Of a DNA stretch of 64,000 nt, positions 1 through 10,140 are shown in pieces. The notes beneath the pieces were generated by a model that did not search any database, was not told where the DNA came from, and was given only the letters and a program-made list of their open reading frames with translations. Position 1 is the first letter of the stretch, and every line of letters begins with the position of its first letter. The position numbers were made by a program, and so were the translations under genes. Source of the stretch: Lepas anatifera (Eukaryota; Arthropoda; Thecostraca; Lepadidae); the NCBI GenBank assembly GCA_034440635.1, contig JAOTON010001078.1:450001-514000 (forward strand). The letters run 5' to 3'.

Positions 1-1036
1 TAGTATAGTATTTATACAGGAACGGAACTTTCCGTATCTACCAAGCAATGCATTGTTCAAGGAAGCATCGAACATCGTTGCAATGACTACGTCCTACGTT
101 AAAAGCGTCCAGATCAAAATTGTACACCATATCACGTCACAGTGACATTATACATTTAAAATTATCGAAAAAATTCAACTTGGCCTAGGTTTTTTGGCAA
201 TACAAAACCTTATTCTCATTTTAAAAAGTGATGTAGGTATTTTTATTGATTGATTTCCTTTACATCCATGCCCAACTTATACCGAGTTCCTCAGGAGTGC
301 AGCTTTTTCGGACAAATCCTAAATTTTGACAAAGTTGTTGGGCAGACACCGCAAAATAAACCCTACCACGGAAACCACAAATGAAAATATATCTAAAAAC
401 ATGTTTCCAACAGCCATATGTGCGTTACACGTAAATAGTGAAGATATAGGCACATATTTAGTGGACATATGTAAGAGTGCTGAGGCGAGAAGCATGATTA
501 TAAGTTGACAAGGCGTTTAATGGCCTGCCATCTCGAATCCTGGATGCGAAATAGATATAATACAACCTAGAGCTTCCAAATCACACTTGGACCAAAACAG
601 CCGTCTCAGCAGACAGTATGGAGTGTGGTCAGCTCGTCATTGACAAAAATCCATCCTCGCTGAACCCAGATGTCCTCCCTAACATCAGATGTCCCGCAAA
701 TCCCACGCAAATACGTCATGCTACTAAATCCCAACTCGCGGGAATAATCCGACAAAAACAGCTGGTGGAAACACGGGTGAGCGGCCGACCACCACCTCTG
801 GTCTCGCTGTTGTGCGCCACTTGACGGTAATCGGCGCCGATAGTGCCTCAGTCGCGACCCCACATTCATTACCGAACAATCATCCGACACGGTGTATTCG
901 TTATCGAAACACTTGTAGCGGCAGCAGTCTGGCGCTTTTCTCGTCGGTTCCTCCTGTGTCGCTGCCGCTTACGCCGATAGTTCGCATGCCCGCTCGAGGT
1001 GAGCAAACAGAGACGACAGGTAGATAAGGTGCGTCT
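1..1036. other. No recognisable gene
   Basis: AT-rich sequence with only short open frames lacking any recognisable motif. The last 250 bases become more GC-rich and run into the possible transposase remnant that follows. I see no RNA gene or clear repeat here. Confidence 0.5.
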
Positions 1037-1689
1037 TTGGGCGAGCGTGGGAAGCCGCCGGCTTTGCAGCACCTACACTACGTCGAACCGCGATACCGCG
1101 GCCGGCCAGGGCGGGCACGCGGCAACCCGCACCACAGGCTCAGCAGCGACATCTACAGTCGGTCACGCAGTATAGACGGCGAGTGGGGCACCCAGCTCCA
1201 ACGGCGGCCAGAGGGGACAGCGCAGGAGAGAACATTGTCAGACAGAACGCATCCGGAGTCTGCTTCTAGATTTCTATCGCCCGATGCACCCGTTCAATTT
1301 GCAACACATTGGGCTGAACATGGCCAGGAAATGCAGTTTGACAATTATCGCAATATTCTACTAGATGTTTACAACGCAGTCATAATATTTACTCGTGATT
1401 ATGCATGGCATCATCAGCCAGACCGGCTTAGTATACTGGGAGCAACGTCGAGGCTCTTCTTTGAAAGACTGCAGCGAGTGGCTGCCGCAGGTGTTGGGTG
1501 CCCGGAGCGCCCCAACCAGTTAGTCGTCGTCTGCGACAACGCTCCAGTCTACACGGACCACAGAGAAATGGCGAACAGCTTCATGATGAATGACGAGCCC
1601 AGAGTGAAGCAGGTTAAACACCGCCTGCGCCATCAAAGAACTAGTATCGATGGTGCGATGAAGACCATTCCTCTGAGGTGGCTGGGCAC
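1037..1689 (+). pseudogene. Possible DDE-transposase remnant cut by foldback insertion
   Basis: An open frame runs from here into the left end of the foldback element. Its later part contains QLVVVCDNAPVY, which resembles the second-Asp block (DNAP followed by C/V and H/Y) of IS630/Tc1-type transposases, preceded by a plausible helical stretch (FFERLQRV). No first-Asp block and no following ELNPIE-like block is visible. The last codons of the reported frame come from the inserted element, whose 8-bp target duplication begins at 1682. After the insertion the frame goes only a short way before a stop. It may simply be a random frame. The DNAP motif is the only support, so confidence is low. Confidence 0.25.
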
Positions 1690-2095
1690 TAGACCAAGTC
1701 GTCGGAAAATAATTTCCGATTTCGGATTAAGAGTAGTGATTTTATTATGTCATGATATGTTGCAAACATGATGCAAGCAAAACAAATCCGATGAATCTGC
1801 GTTTAATGGGCGCGGAACGGCCTTTTCTGAAGGCATGTTTTCAGTAGGACGGCGTTGAAGTCTCCATTGACTTCACAATGCATTGATGGCAGTATCCTTG
1901 CAGCACGGTAACTTGGTTACCAACATCAAACGTCGGATCCATTTGCACCTGATCCGTAGCCAGGCGGATGCACTGGATACCCGGGCAGCTGCTGGGAGGC
2001 CAGGGCACCCTCTGGTCCTTTCTGGTCACCCTTGTATTGAAGATCGGTGGATTTCTCGAGTTTTGAACCGGAACAACTTTGGAAATTGTTGACGT

Positions 2096-2537
2096 TTAAA
2101 GGGAATGTGTCACCTTGGTGGTATCCTGGAATTTAGGGTAATTAGGGGTACTTTTGGCCGAAAATCATGGAAAGTCCATGATTTCTCTAAAAATTTACAA
2201 CAAGCTCAATATTTTTATTTTTAAAATGCGCCTCTAAGGGAAAAAATAAATATCTGCCTGTGGATGATGTCATGATCTGGTAACCACTACCATATTCAAT
2301 AGGCTTCAAGGGCTTCGATTGGCTGATACTCACCGTGACGTCAGCATATGTCGTCACACCAACAACTGACAAATGTGGCCTGCTGCTCAGGGTACATGAA
2401 GGGTGCATTTCAGGTAGGTTTTAGCTTTTATCTACGGAAGCTTCGGGTTTCAAGACCAATGATATATTTTTCCGTAATGCTTTACAAATTGGCTATCTCA
2501 GTCAAAATCGCGTTATAAAGGTGCCACATTCCTTTAA
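2096..2537. mobile_element. TTAA-flanked MITE (T2/Kolobok-like), left arm copy
   Basis: Bounded by TTAA at 2096-2099 and 2534-2537. The termini are TTAAAGGGAATGTGTCACCTT and the inverted complement of AAGGTGCCACATTCCTTTAA. A TTAA duplication with AAAGGR termini matches T2-type MITEs mobilised by Kolobok transposases; this assignment rests on family knowledge. It has no coding capacity. It lies inside the tail of a tRNA-derived SINE: SINE tail sequence continues on the far side of it. Confidence 0.7.
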
Positions 2538-2712
2538 CGACGCACCAACCTCTTGGATTATACGGTGTCGCCAACTCTCATCCTGTTGGGAGGGATAGTC
2601 AGGTTGTTCTCATTCACTGTCCCTGCCGGGGATTTGAACCCGGAACCTATGGTGCAGGATACAGATGTGTTGCCTATAGCAACACAGCAACCTCCTCTCC
2701 CTCCACCCTTAA
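2538..2712 (-). mobile_element. tRNA-derived SINE (family A), left foldback arm
   Basis: Read on the minus strand, it begins with a tRNA-like head containing a box-B-like GGTTCAAATCCC within a T-arm-like CCGGGTTCAAATCCCCGG. A body follows, ending in TTGGCGACACCGTATAATCC and then TTGGTGCGTCGTTAA. The same head and tail occur at 3509-3680 and, more diverged, at 23192-23356. The tail is interrupted at its TTAA by the adjacent MITE, and the last bases of the SINE continue at about 2080-2095. Confidence 0.65.
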
Positions 2713-2866
2713 TAACTTTGGCTGGTCAGCTGGTTGAGCTTTTTCTCTAGTTGAGCACCTACTCAGATTTGGGTCTGGCTACGAGCGTGGTTTGTATGTG
2801 AGACCTTAGAGTAAGACAGTGTAGTAATGTAATAATCCAATGATCAGACTGGAGGCTGTAGGTATG

Positions 2867-3351
2867 CTATCCTGTGCTCACTCTGAGCCTTCCTGCCGAG
2901 GAGATGAAGATGTTCTAGACTACTTCCATGGAAGTTGTCGACTTACCCGTTCATGGTCAGGGCGTGGAATTGTGTGTGAAGGAGGTAACGGCCGACCCCG
3001 AGGCTGTGTTTGGATACGACAGGAGGGACGGCTTCATCAGGGCTAGGCTTACTCACAGGCAGATGACCGGCAAAGTGAGGCCCAAGAAAGACCTTGCAAT
3101 GGTCTGTTTATAGAAAGGATGGATAACAAGTAAAACTAATGTCTAATGTACTACTAAATTGATGTGTATTGTGTGATGTGTGTAGGATATTCGGGTTGCC
3201 AGGTCATCTGCAAATATATGATGGTGATCAAGACATGCTCACAGCATTAAGCATGCGTCAGACAAATAAATACGGCAAACACATGAATTAGTCGTCAATC
3301 CGGTTTGTTTCAGAACTGTGTGTCTCAAAATGTCCATGACGCAGGATATCC
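2867..3351. other. Single-copy spacer of the foldback
   Basis: This is the only part of the foldback that is not duplicated in inverted form. A 61-codon open frame at 2928-3113 (+) begins MEVVDLPVHGQGVELCVKEV and ends in a basic stretch (KVRPKKD). I do not recognise it. It could be the relic of a coding region once carried by the element, or chance. No conserved transposase motif is visible. Confidence 0.4.
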
Positions 3352-3508
3352 TACCTACAGCCTCCAGTCTGATCATTTGATTATTACGTTACTACACTGT
3401 CTTACTCCAAGGTCTCACATACAAACCACGCTCGTAGCCAGACCCAAATCTGAGAAAGTGCTCAACTAGAGAAAAAGCTCAACCAGCTGACCAGCCAAAG
3501 TTATTAAG

Positions 3509-3679
3509 GGTGGAGGGGAGAGGAGGGTGCTGTGTTGCTATAGGCAACACATCTGTATCCTGCACCATAGGTTCCGGGTTCAAATCCCCGGCAGGGACAG
3601 TGAATGAGAACAACCTGACTATCCCTCCCAACAGGATGAGAGTTGGCGACACCGTATAATCCAAGAGGTTGGTGCGTCG
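3509..3679 (+). mobile_element. tRNA-derived SINE (family A), right foldback arm
   Basis: Inverted counterpart of the SINE in the left arm, here read on the plus strand. The head with CCGGGTTCAAATCCCCGG is at about 3574-3592. The tail, ending GGTGCGTCGTTAA, runs directly into the second TTAA MITE at 3680. The two copies differ at only a few sites, as expected if they were copied together with the whole arm. Confidence 0.65.
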
Positions 3680-4122
3680 TTAAAGGGAATGTGGCACCTT
3701 TATAACGCGATTTTGACTGAGATAGCCAATTTGTAAAGTATTACGGAAAAAATATATCATTGGTCTTGAAACTCGAAGCTTCCGTAGATAAAAGCTAAAA
3801 CCTACCTGAAATGTAACACTCATGTACCCTGAGCAGCAGGCCACATTTGTCAGTTGTTGGTATGCCGACATATGCTGACGTCACGGTGAGTATCAGCCAA
3901 TCGAAGCCCTTAAAGCCTATTGAACATGGTAGTGGTTACCAGATCATGACATCATCCACAGGCAGATATTTATTTTTTCCCTCGAGGTGCATTTTGAAAA
4001 TAAAAATATTGAGCTTATTGTACATTTTTAGAGAAATCATGGACGGTTCCATGATTTTCGGCTAAAGTACCCCTAATTACCCTAAATTCCCGGATTCCAC
4101 CAAGGTGACACATTCCCTTTAA
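3680..4122. mobile_element. TTAA-flanked MITE (T2/Kolobok-like), right arm copy
   Basis: Bounded by TTAA at 3680-3683 and 4119-4122, with termini AAAGGGAATGTGGCACCTT and an inverted match. It is the mirror copy of 2096-2537. SINE tail-like sequence (AAACGTCAACAATT) resumes immediately after it. Confidence 0.7.
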
Positions 4123-4716
4123 ACGTCAACAATTTCCAAAGTTGTTAAGGTTCAAAACTCGAGAAATCCACCTTTCTTCAATACAAGGGGGTGACCAGGA
4201 GAGGACCAGAGGGTGCCTTGGCGTCTCAGCAGCTGCCCGGGTATCAGTGCACCCGCCTGGCTACGGATCAGGTGCAAATGGATCCGACGTTTTGATGTTG
4301 GTAACCAAGTTACCGTGCTGCAAGGATACTGCCATCAATGCATTGTGAAGTCAAAGGAGACTTCAACGCCGTCTTACTGAAAACATGCCTTCAGAAAAAG
4401 CCGTTCCGCGCCCATTAAACGTAGATTCATCGGATTTGTTTCGCTTGCATCATGTTTGCAACATATCATGACATAATAAAATCACTACTCTTAATCCGAA
4501 ATCGGAAATTATTTTCTGACGACTTGCTCTACTGGGCACGTGCCGCCATGTGCAGCGTCACATCGGCGGCTGCCTGGTTCTTACCGATCTGACAGTGAGC
4601 GTGTAGATGCGGGATTACAAACCTGAAATGTCGGTGTCCCTCTATCTTAACAACTGACATATTGCCTCTCTACAGCTCAAAAGTGGTAGATTAAGTATTG
4701 TAGCTTGTGCTATCTA

Positions 4717-6081
4717 ACGGGTTTCCCAAAATAATGTACCACATCTTGTCATTTAATAGCAGTGTCCTCATTAACAAAGTCATGAAGACTTTTGATCCAC
4801 GTGCCGTAGAAACTCTGATATCTTTGTTTTGTCCCCATCGTTTCTTCTTACATATAGCACCGTTGAATATGGAAGGAAAAATAGCAATTGTTTAGTTTTA
4901 TCTCCAGACGAAGTCCGTTATCTTAACACAACGAAAACTGTAGCGTCTTTTTCCGAATGCTTCACTCGCACTAGGAAGACAATTTTGAGATTGACTGAAC
5001 ATTTGCTAGCATTTGGAACGTGGCAGTATGAACGTAGGGGAAAATCGGGAAGAAAGCTGTCCATCGACAATAACGAAACCGTCGCTAAAATCGCCGGTAC
5101 CGTTCAAAAGCAGCCAAAGAGCTCTGACCGACACTTTGCAAGTCTCGTGGGCGTCAGTAAGTATTTAGTACATAGAACATTGACAACAAAATTGCTCTGA
5201 TTCCATACAAGTTTTTTCACACCAATTGCTGACAAAATTGTACCTAGAACAGCGAGTTAAGTTCTGTGACTGGTTCAAATCAAAATGCTCCAGGTCAGAC
5301 CACTTTCTGCACAACGTTTGGTTTTCGGATCAAGCGCACTTCCACCTTTGTGGCCAGGTTAACCGACACAACCTTCGCTTTTGGGGCAAATCGGCACCAG
5401 CCGAAGTTCTTCAGACTCCTCTGCATTCACCAAAGGTGACAGCATGTTGCGCTTTGAGCAGTCAGGGAATCTTAGGTTACTTCTTCGAGAGCCACGGGGA
5501 GAAACGCTGACAGTGCACACCAACCACTACATCGCCGTGCACCAGCAGTTTTGGGAAGCACCCAAGCGAAGACGTGTGGATAACCTACAGCAGCAGTGGT
5601 TACAACAGGACGGGGAACCCCACACAAGGCGGGAGCCACCCTAACATAGCTTGGGGTCACTTCGCTGAGAGGGTGATCTCGAAGAAGTCTAAAGTCGAAT
5701 GGCCAGTACACTAACCGGACTTGACCCTCCTAGGCTTTTTTCTGTGGGGATGCCTGAAATGCACAGTGTACCATCCAGGAGTAGAAACACTCACATTCCT
5801 GAAGAGCAGCATCAGGAAGCAAGTTCGCCTTATCAAGACTGCAATGTGTGAAAGTGTTTGTCAGGAAGTTCTAGAGAGGGCAGAGGTATGTGCTTCCAGG
5901 AACGGCTCACCTCTGGAGCACGTGCTGTAGGGGCGTGATGGATGAGAAATCCATCAGCATTATCGTGAAGCAAAAAATACTCTGAAAAACAAAGTAACGT
6001 GGTTTGTTTCTGGTTTCTATCATTAAAACTTTCCCAGATACACACATTTCAAATGTGGTACTTTATTTTGGGACACCCGGC
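4717..6081 (+). mobile_element. Tc1/mariner-type element, near complete but decayed
   Basis: Imperfect terminal inverted repeats: CGGGTTTCCCAAAATAATGT at 4718, and CGGGTGTCCCAAAATAAAGT as the reverse complement of the right end (to about 6080). Both are followed by ACCACAT. Between them lies a broken transposase frame (4829-5930). The size of about 1.36 kb fits a mariner-like element. A TA duplication is present at the left (TA before ACGGG) but not clear at the right. Confidence 0.75.
4829..5930 (+). pseudogene. Tc1/mariner transposase pseudogene
   Basis: Three collinear pieces in different frames. Residues from 4829-5200 look like the helix-turn-helix DNA-binding half. The piece at 5226-5510 contains RVKFCDWF, then NVWFSDQAHFHLCGQVNRHN and SPKVTACCALSSQGILGYFF, the typical first-Asp block of arthropod mariner-like transposases (WFSD.AHFHL). 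The piece at 5721-5930 gives LLGFFLWGCLKCTVY, corresponding to the usual DLTPLDFFLWGYLK block, followed by a helical tail. Stops and frame changes between the pieces mean no functional enzyme can be made. In the family the product cuts and pastes the element at TA sites. Confidence 0.75.
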
Positions 6082-6612
6082 ATGTTGTATCGCTGGTATT
6101 GTGGTGCCTAAGCGCTTATACAACTGAGTATCATATCTTAGTTCCCGCCTTAATCATCATGCTATCAGCGAAATTGCTTCTAATATTACAAATTCAAAAT
6201 AACTTCGAAATTCTCTCATATAATCTCAAGAATTGAGCTCGAACTTCCAAGCAATGTGCTCACTGAACAGGATGGACTAAATACACCCGGACACCGACTG
6301 CTCAAAATTCTCCCGGACAGGAGTTATGTGATTTCAAGTACATCATTGCATTATTGTATGTAATAATAGGGAAATATACCTACCATTCCAGTCTTGCCAC
6401 CCTCTCTCCTATGCTAACCTTTCCAGATCGCTACCGCGCTCGGAAATTCACGGGTCAAGGTCGGGTGCAGTGGACAGGTCTGGACGAGGTTGTTCTCGAT
6501 GCCATTGGTGAGAATATTTGGCTATGCATTCAGTATGTTGTTGCTAGTAAAAGGGTTAAACAACTTTTTTAATGAAGAAGTAGAGATTTATTTAAAAAAA
6601 AAAAAAAAAAAA
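6082..6612. other. No gene; ends in poly(A) run
   Basis: AT-rich sequence without a supported frame. It ends in an uninterrupted run of about 20 A at 6593-6612, just before the hairpin insertion. Confidence 0.4.
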
Positions 6613-6613
6613 T

Positions 6614-6779
6614 TGGCCAAACAGAGGATCTCGTTCGGACTTCCTCCACAAGAAGATATTGGGGGGTTACTTTAGGTTAGCATACCCATACCCCCAATAT
6701 CTTCTTGTGGAGGAAGTCCGAACGAGATCCTACGAAAATCGACTCCACAGTATGGCATTTAAAAAATGGCCAAACAGAG
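6614..6779. repeat. Perfect 40-bp hairpin flanked by 13-bp direct repeats
   Basis: 6626-6665 and 6691-6730 are exact reverse complements of 40 bases with a 25-base loop. The whole is bracketed by the direct repeat TGGCCAAACAGAG (6614-6626 and 6767-6779), like a target duplication around a 140-bp insertion. A poly(A) run lies immediately to the left. Transcription from either strand would give a strong stem-loop. Confidence 0.75.
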
Positions 6780-6798
6780 TTATGCCTGAAATATAATC

Positions 6799-8199
6799 AT
6801 GGTCCTTCCACCGCTTCGAAGGAATGTAGCGACGCAAATGAAAGAACATAGTGCATGTTCGTGCTCTACAGGTACTGAAAACATTGACCGAGTTATAAGT
6901 ATCCCGGGAGCGTCAAACTTCAACTCATGGAATACTGACACCCTCAACCAGGATGACGCATGGCAGCGTGTTAACAGGCTGTCTCGTCTGATCCCGTACT
7001 GCCCAGAACATGTCCGCAGCCGCCGGCCAGGCAGGACATGGCGGCCTTTCAGCAGGTTGTCCCGTCTGAGCCAGTACTGCCCAGACCATGCGCGCAGCCG
7101 CCGGCCAGGCGGGACATGGCGGCCCTTCAGCAGGTTGTCCCGTCTGAGCCAGTACTGCCCAGACCATGCGCGCAGCCGCCGGCCAGGCGGGACATGGCGG
7201 CCCTTCAGCAGGTTGTCCCGTCTGAGCCAGTACTGCCCAGAACATGTCCGCAGCCGCCGGCCAGGCAGGACATGGCGGACCTTCAGCAGGTTGCCCCGTC
7301 TGAGCCAGTACTGCCCAGACCATGCGCGCAGCCGCCGGCCAGGCAGGACATGGCGGCCCTTCAGCAGGTTGTCCCGTCTGAGCCAGTACTGCCCAGAACA
7401 TGTCCGCAGCCGCCGGCCAGGCAGGACATGGCGGACCTTCAGCAGGTTGTCCCGTCTGAGCCAGTACTGCCCAGATCATGTACGCAGCCGCCGGCCAGGC
7501 AGGACATGGCGGCCCTTCAGCAGGTTGCCCCGTCTGAGCCAGTACTGTCCGGAATATGTCCGCAGCCGCCGGCCAGGCAGGACATGGCGGCCTTTCAGCA
7601 GGTTGTCCCGTCTGAGCCAGTACTGCCCAGACCATGCGCGCAGTCGCCGGCCAGGCGGGACATGGCGGCCCTTCAGCAGGTTGTCCCGTCTGAGCCAGTA
7701 CTGCCCAGAACATGTCCGCAGCCGCCGGCCAGGCAGGACATGGCGGACCTTCAGCAGGTTGTCCCGTCTGAGCCAGTACTGCCCAGATCATGTACGCAGC
7801 CGCCGGCCAGGCAGGACATGGCGGCCCTTCAGCAGGTTGCCCCGTCTGAGCCAGTACTGTCCGGAATATGTCCGCAGCCGCCGGCCAGGCAGGACATGGC
7901 GGCCTTTCAGCAGGTTGTCCCGTCTGAGCCAGTACTGCCCAGACCATGTACGCAGCCGCCGGCCAGGCAGGACATGGCGGCCCTTCAGCAGGTTGTCCCA
8001 TCTGAGCCAGTACTGCCCAGAACATGTCCGCAGCCGCCGGCCAGGCAGGACATGGCGGCCCTTCAGCAGGTTACATCGTCTGAGCCAACGCTGCCCAGAA
8101 CATGTCCGCAGCCGCCGGTCAGGCAGGACATGGCGGCCTTTCAGCAGGTTGCCCCGTCTGAGCCCGCACTGCCAAGGACATGTCCGCAGCCGCGGCTAG
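6799..8199 (+). CDS. Hypothetical 26-residue-repeat protein (466 codons)
   Basis: The ORF begins with about 60 non-repeated residues (MVLPPLRRNVATQMKEH...). About 15 copies of a 26-residue repeat follow, of the type RLSRLSQYCPDHARSRRPGG followed by TWRPFS. It is arginine-rich and matches no family I know. The DNA unit is 78 bp, divisible by three, so other frames also stay open (7038-8525 + and 6925-8025 -), and open frame alone is no proof of coding. Differences between units fall mostly on third positions of this frame (GAC/GAT/GAA, CCT/CCC, TGC/TGT, AGC/AGT, TTG/TTA), or give H/Y, D/E and A/V swaps. That favours this frame mildly. No promoter, splice or expression evidence is available. 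Confidence 0.35.
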   Translation: MVLPPLRRNVATQMKEHSACSCSTGTENIDRVISIPGASNFNSWNTDTLNQDDAWQRVNRLSRLIPYCPEHVRSRRPGRTWRPFSRLSRLSQYCPDHARSRRPGGTWRPFSRLSRLSQYCPDHARSRRPGGTWRPFSRLSRLSQYCPEHVRSRRPGRTWRTFSRLPRLSQYCPDHARSRRPGRTWRPFSRLSRLSQYCPEHVRSRRPGRTWRTFSRLSRLSQYCPDHVRSRRPGRTWRPFSRLPRLSQYCPEYVRSRRPGRTWRPFSRLSRLSQYCPDHARSRRPGGTWRPFSRLSRLSQYCPEHVRSRRPGRTWRTFSRLSRLSQYCPDHVRSRRPGRTWRPFSRLPRLSQYCPEYVRSRRPGRTWRPFSRLSRLSQYCPDHVRSRRPGRTWRPFSRLSHLSQYCPEHVRSRRPGRTWRPFSRLHRLSQRCPEHVRSRRSGRTWRPFSRLPRLSPHCQGHVRSRG

Positions 8200-8205
8200 G
8201 CAGGA
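6985..8205. repeat. 78-bp minisatellite, about 15 copies
   Basis: Tandem units containing GCAGCCGCCGGCCAGGCAGG, ACATGGCGGCC and GTCTGAGCCAGTACTGCC. Several variants alternate (CCAGACCATGCGCGC, CCAGAACATGTCCGC, CCAGATCATGTACGC, CCGGAATATGTCCGC). A multi-unit block of these variants is repeated in the same order (about 7,360-7,600 and 7,680-7,910), so the array also grew by duplicating several units together. The last units are the most diverged. Confidence 0.9.
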
Positions 8206-8518
8206 GACCTCGCGCCGTTCCAGTGCTACTCCTGTTACAGAGCGGGATCGGGACATGCTGGAGATGCGATACCACGGGCTTTGGCCATTCCAAACGCCCG
8301 CCAAACTACCGAGGAGAGGGTCGAAGTCCGAAGCTTTTTAACAATACAGCTTCTGGAACGTCTGCTGCAGCCGGAGAAGGTACCCGGACGCGTCGCTTCC
8401 CTGCTGTAATAGCCCACATTCAGTCAGAAGCTATGGTGGGTGGGGCGGCAGCGTGGTTTTTTACTGGCCGGCGCTGTTACTGGGCTGAGTGTTGCGGGAA
8501 TGACCTTGGACGCTATAA

Positions 8519-8952
8519 AAGATGATAAAACAGAAGACAGTAAAAACGTTAAAAGAGACTTAAAACCCACTTAAAAGACCCACCCGTCGGAATAAAAACA
8601 GGCCAAAGGCTAAAATCTAACACGAAGACAGCCTAGAAAGGCAAAAAATGTCATAGTCCAGAAACTAAAACGCCTTAACTCTAAAAAAGCCCAAAAAGGC
8701 TAAGACACGGTAAGAGGTAAAAGGCAAAGATAAACAGCGTGGATGAGGCAGACGCAACGTTTCTGTCCTTGACCGTCGTCACGCAAGGAGCGCAAGATGG
8801 AGGTGGCTAGAGGTCTGAGGTAAAGTCTACCTGTCTTAGGGTTGTCTTCGTCTTAGATTTAAGCTTCTTTGGCTTTTTTTGCCGACGGGTGGGTCATTTG
8901 GGTGGGCTTTAAGTCTTTTAGGGTTTTTAGCGTCTTCTGTTTTATCATCTTT
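8519..8952. repeat. Inverted repeat with about 115-bp arms
   Basis: The left arm (about 8519-8637, starting AAGATGATAAAACAGAAGAC) matches the reverse complement of about 8842-8952, including the shared core GACCCACCCGTCGG. The arms have diverged, with small indels. The interior of about 200 bp has no gene. It resembles a small foldback or MITE. A lysine-rich open frame at 8859-9047 (-) arises from the right arm and is probably not a gene. Confidence 0.6.
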
Positions 8953-8965
8953 TTAGGGTCCAAGG

Positions 8966-10140
8966 TCATTCCCACAGCACTGCGGTTTATGGCACCCTCC
9001 CTGCAGAAGGTTTTCCCAGAACTTACTATTTTACGGACTGTCACCATGCCTTTGTTATAGGCTGCTGCCTGCCTTGATTACAAAGTAAAGCAGTGGTAAA
9101 GTAGAGCAGGAATAAACTTTTTCCTGACATCAAATTTGTATTTACTGAAAATGGTTATCCGCTGCAGAAAAGAGCTTGCGTCAAATTCATGGTGTGAAAA
9201 AACGCCCCAGACACTGTTTGCACTTGACAGAACATTCTGGACCCGGGCGTGCGAAAATTATGAGGTAAGAAATTGGCAAGAAATTATTTTCCTGAAAAAT
9301 GTCTGCAATTTGTTGATGCCTGGCCCAGAAGAAATGCTGTCACTAAGCACCAATCCAGAACTTTTATTTACAGCAATTATTGCCAGTTAACATGAGCGAG
9401 TTAACAGTAAAATGTTGCAGCAGTCAAATTTCTATTGAGACGCAGTGCAGTTAAAGAGCTAATAGATTGAAATCGGATAGATCACTAACTATTCTTATGT
9501 TCTCTTATGACAATACTTAATACTCTTATTCAATATTCACATAATACTTACTACGTAAAACTATATGAATATTGAACTATTAACTATGTGTATGGGTTCA
9601 GTCTGAACCTTTCCCTGCAAAATGAACAGAATGTTTATATAGCCGTAAAAGGAATATCACATTTCTTGATTGTTGATCTGGTAACTTTTCAAATTTTTCA
9701 AGCCGTTCTGTGTTTGTAATAACACCCAAAATTATTACCTGGTATTGTTTGCATCAGTCATGCATGTGGGTGATACGTTGAACCATCAGTTATTTGAAAT
9801 TACGTTCCGGTAAACGTACTCCGTGGTATGATTTAATGCCAAAAATATAGTGGAGTTAAAATATAGTTATAGTAGATCTCTATGGTTCTTTCGTTTCTTA
9901 TGCAACTGCATTTCTGCCCAAAGAAGTTGTCATGAATGTGTAATGCACGAGACAAAAATTCAACATTGGTGCTATATAGATGTCTGTGATCCATTTTTGG
10001 ACAATTTGCACGTTGCAGATATTGCAGAGTGCGCTCAGATTGTTTCAACTACATCTCTATAGACATCGTATTCTATTATTTCTCACGTTTTAACTTTTTA
10101 AGTGTATAAATCAGCCTTTACAGCGGCTTTAATCTGCTAA
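8966..10140. other. No gene seen
   Basis: AT-rich sequence with only short open frames and no domain I can recognise. It precedes the Harbinger remnant. Confidence 0.4.

Larger units (their letters stand above)
1690..4531. mobile_element. hAT-like foldback element, 2.84 kb
   Basis: A near-perfect inverted repeat: the arms are about 1,690-2,866 and 3,352-4,531, with a 485-bp spacer. The termini are TAGACCAAGTCGTC on the left and, reverse-complemented, TAGAGCAAGTCGTC on the right. Both sides carry the same 8-bp flank CTGGGCAC (1682-1689 and 4532-4539), an exact target-site duplication. An 8-bp duplication with TA(G)NG-like termini is the signature of the hAT superfamily. No transposase is encoded, so it would be non-autonomous. 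Each arm carries the same SINE and the same TTAA-flanked MITE at mirrored positions. Confidence 0.8.

Noticed and set aside
8859..9047. Lysine-rich 62-codon minus frame as a histone-like tail
   Set aside because: It is generated by one arm of an inverted repeat, and the other arm encodes a similar string with stops.
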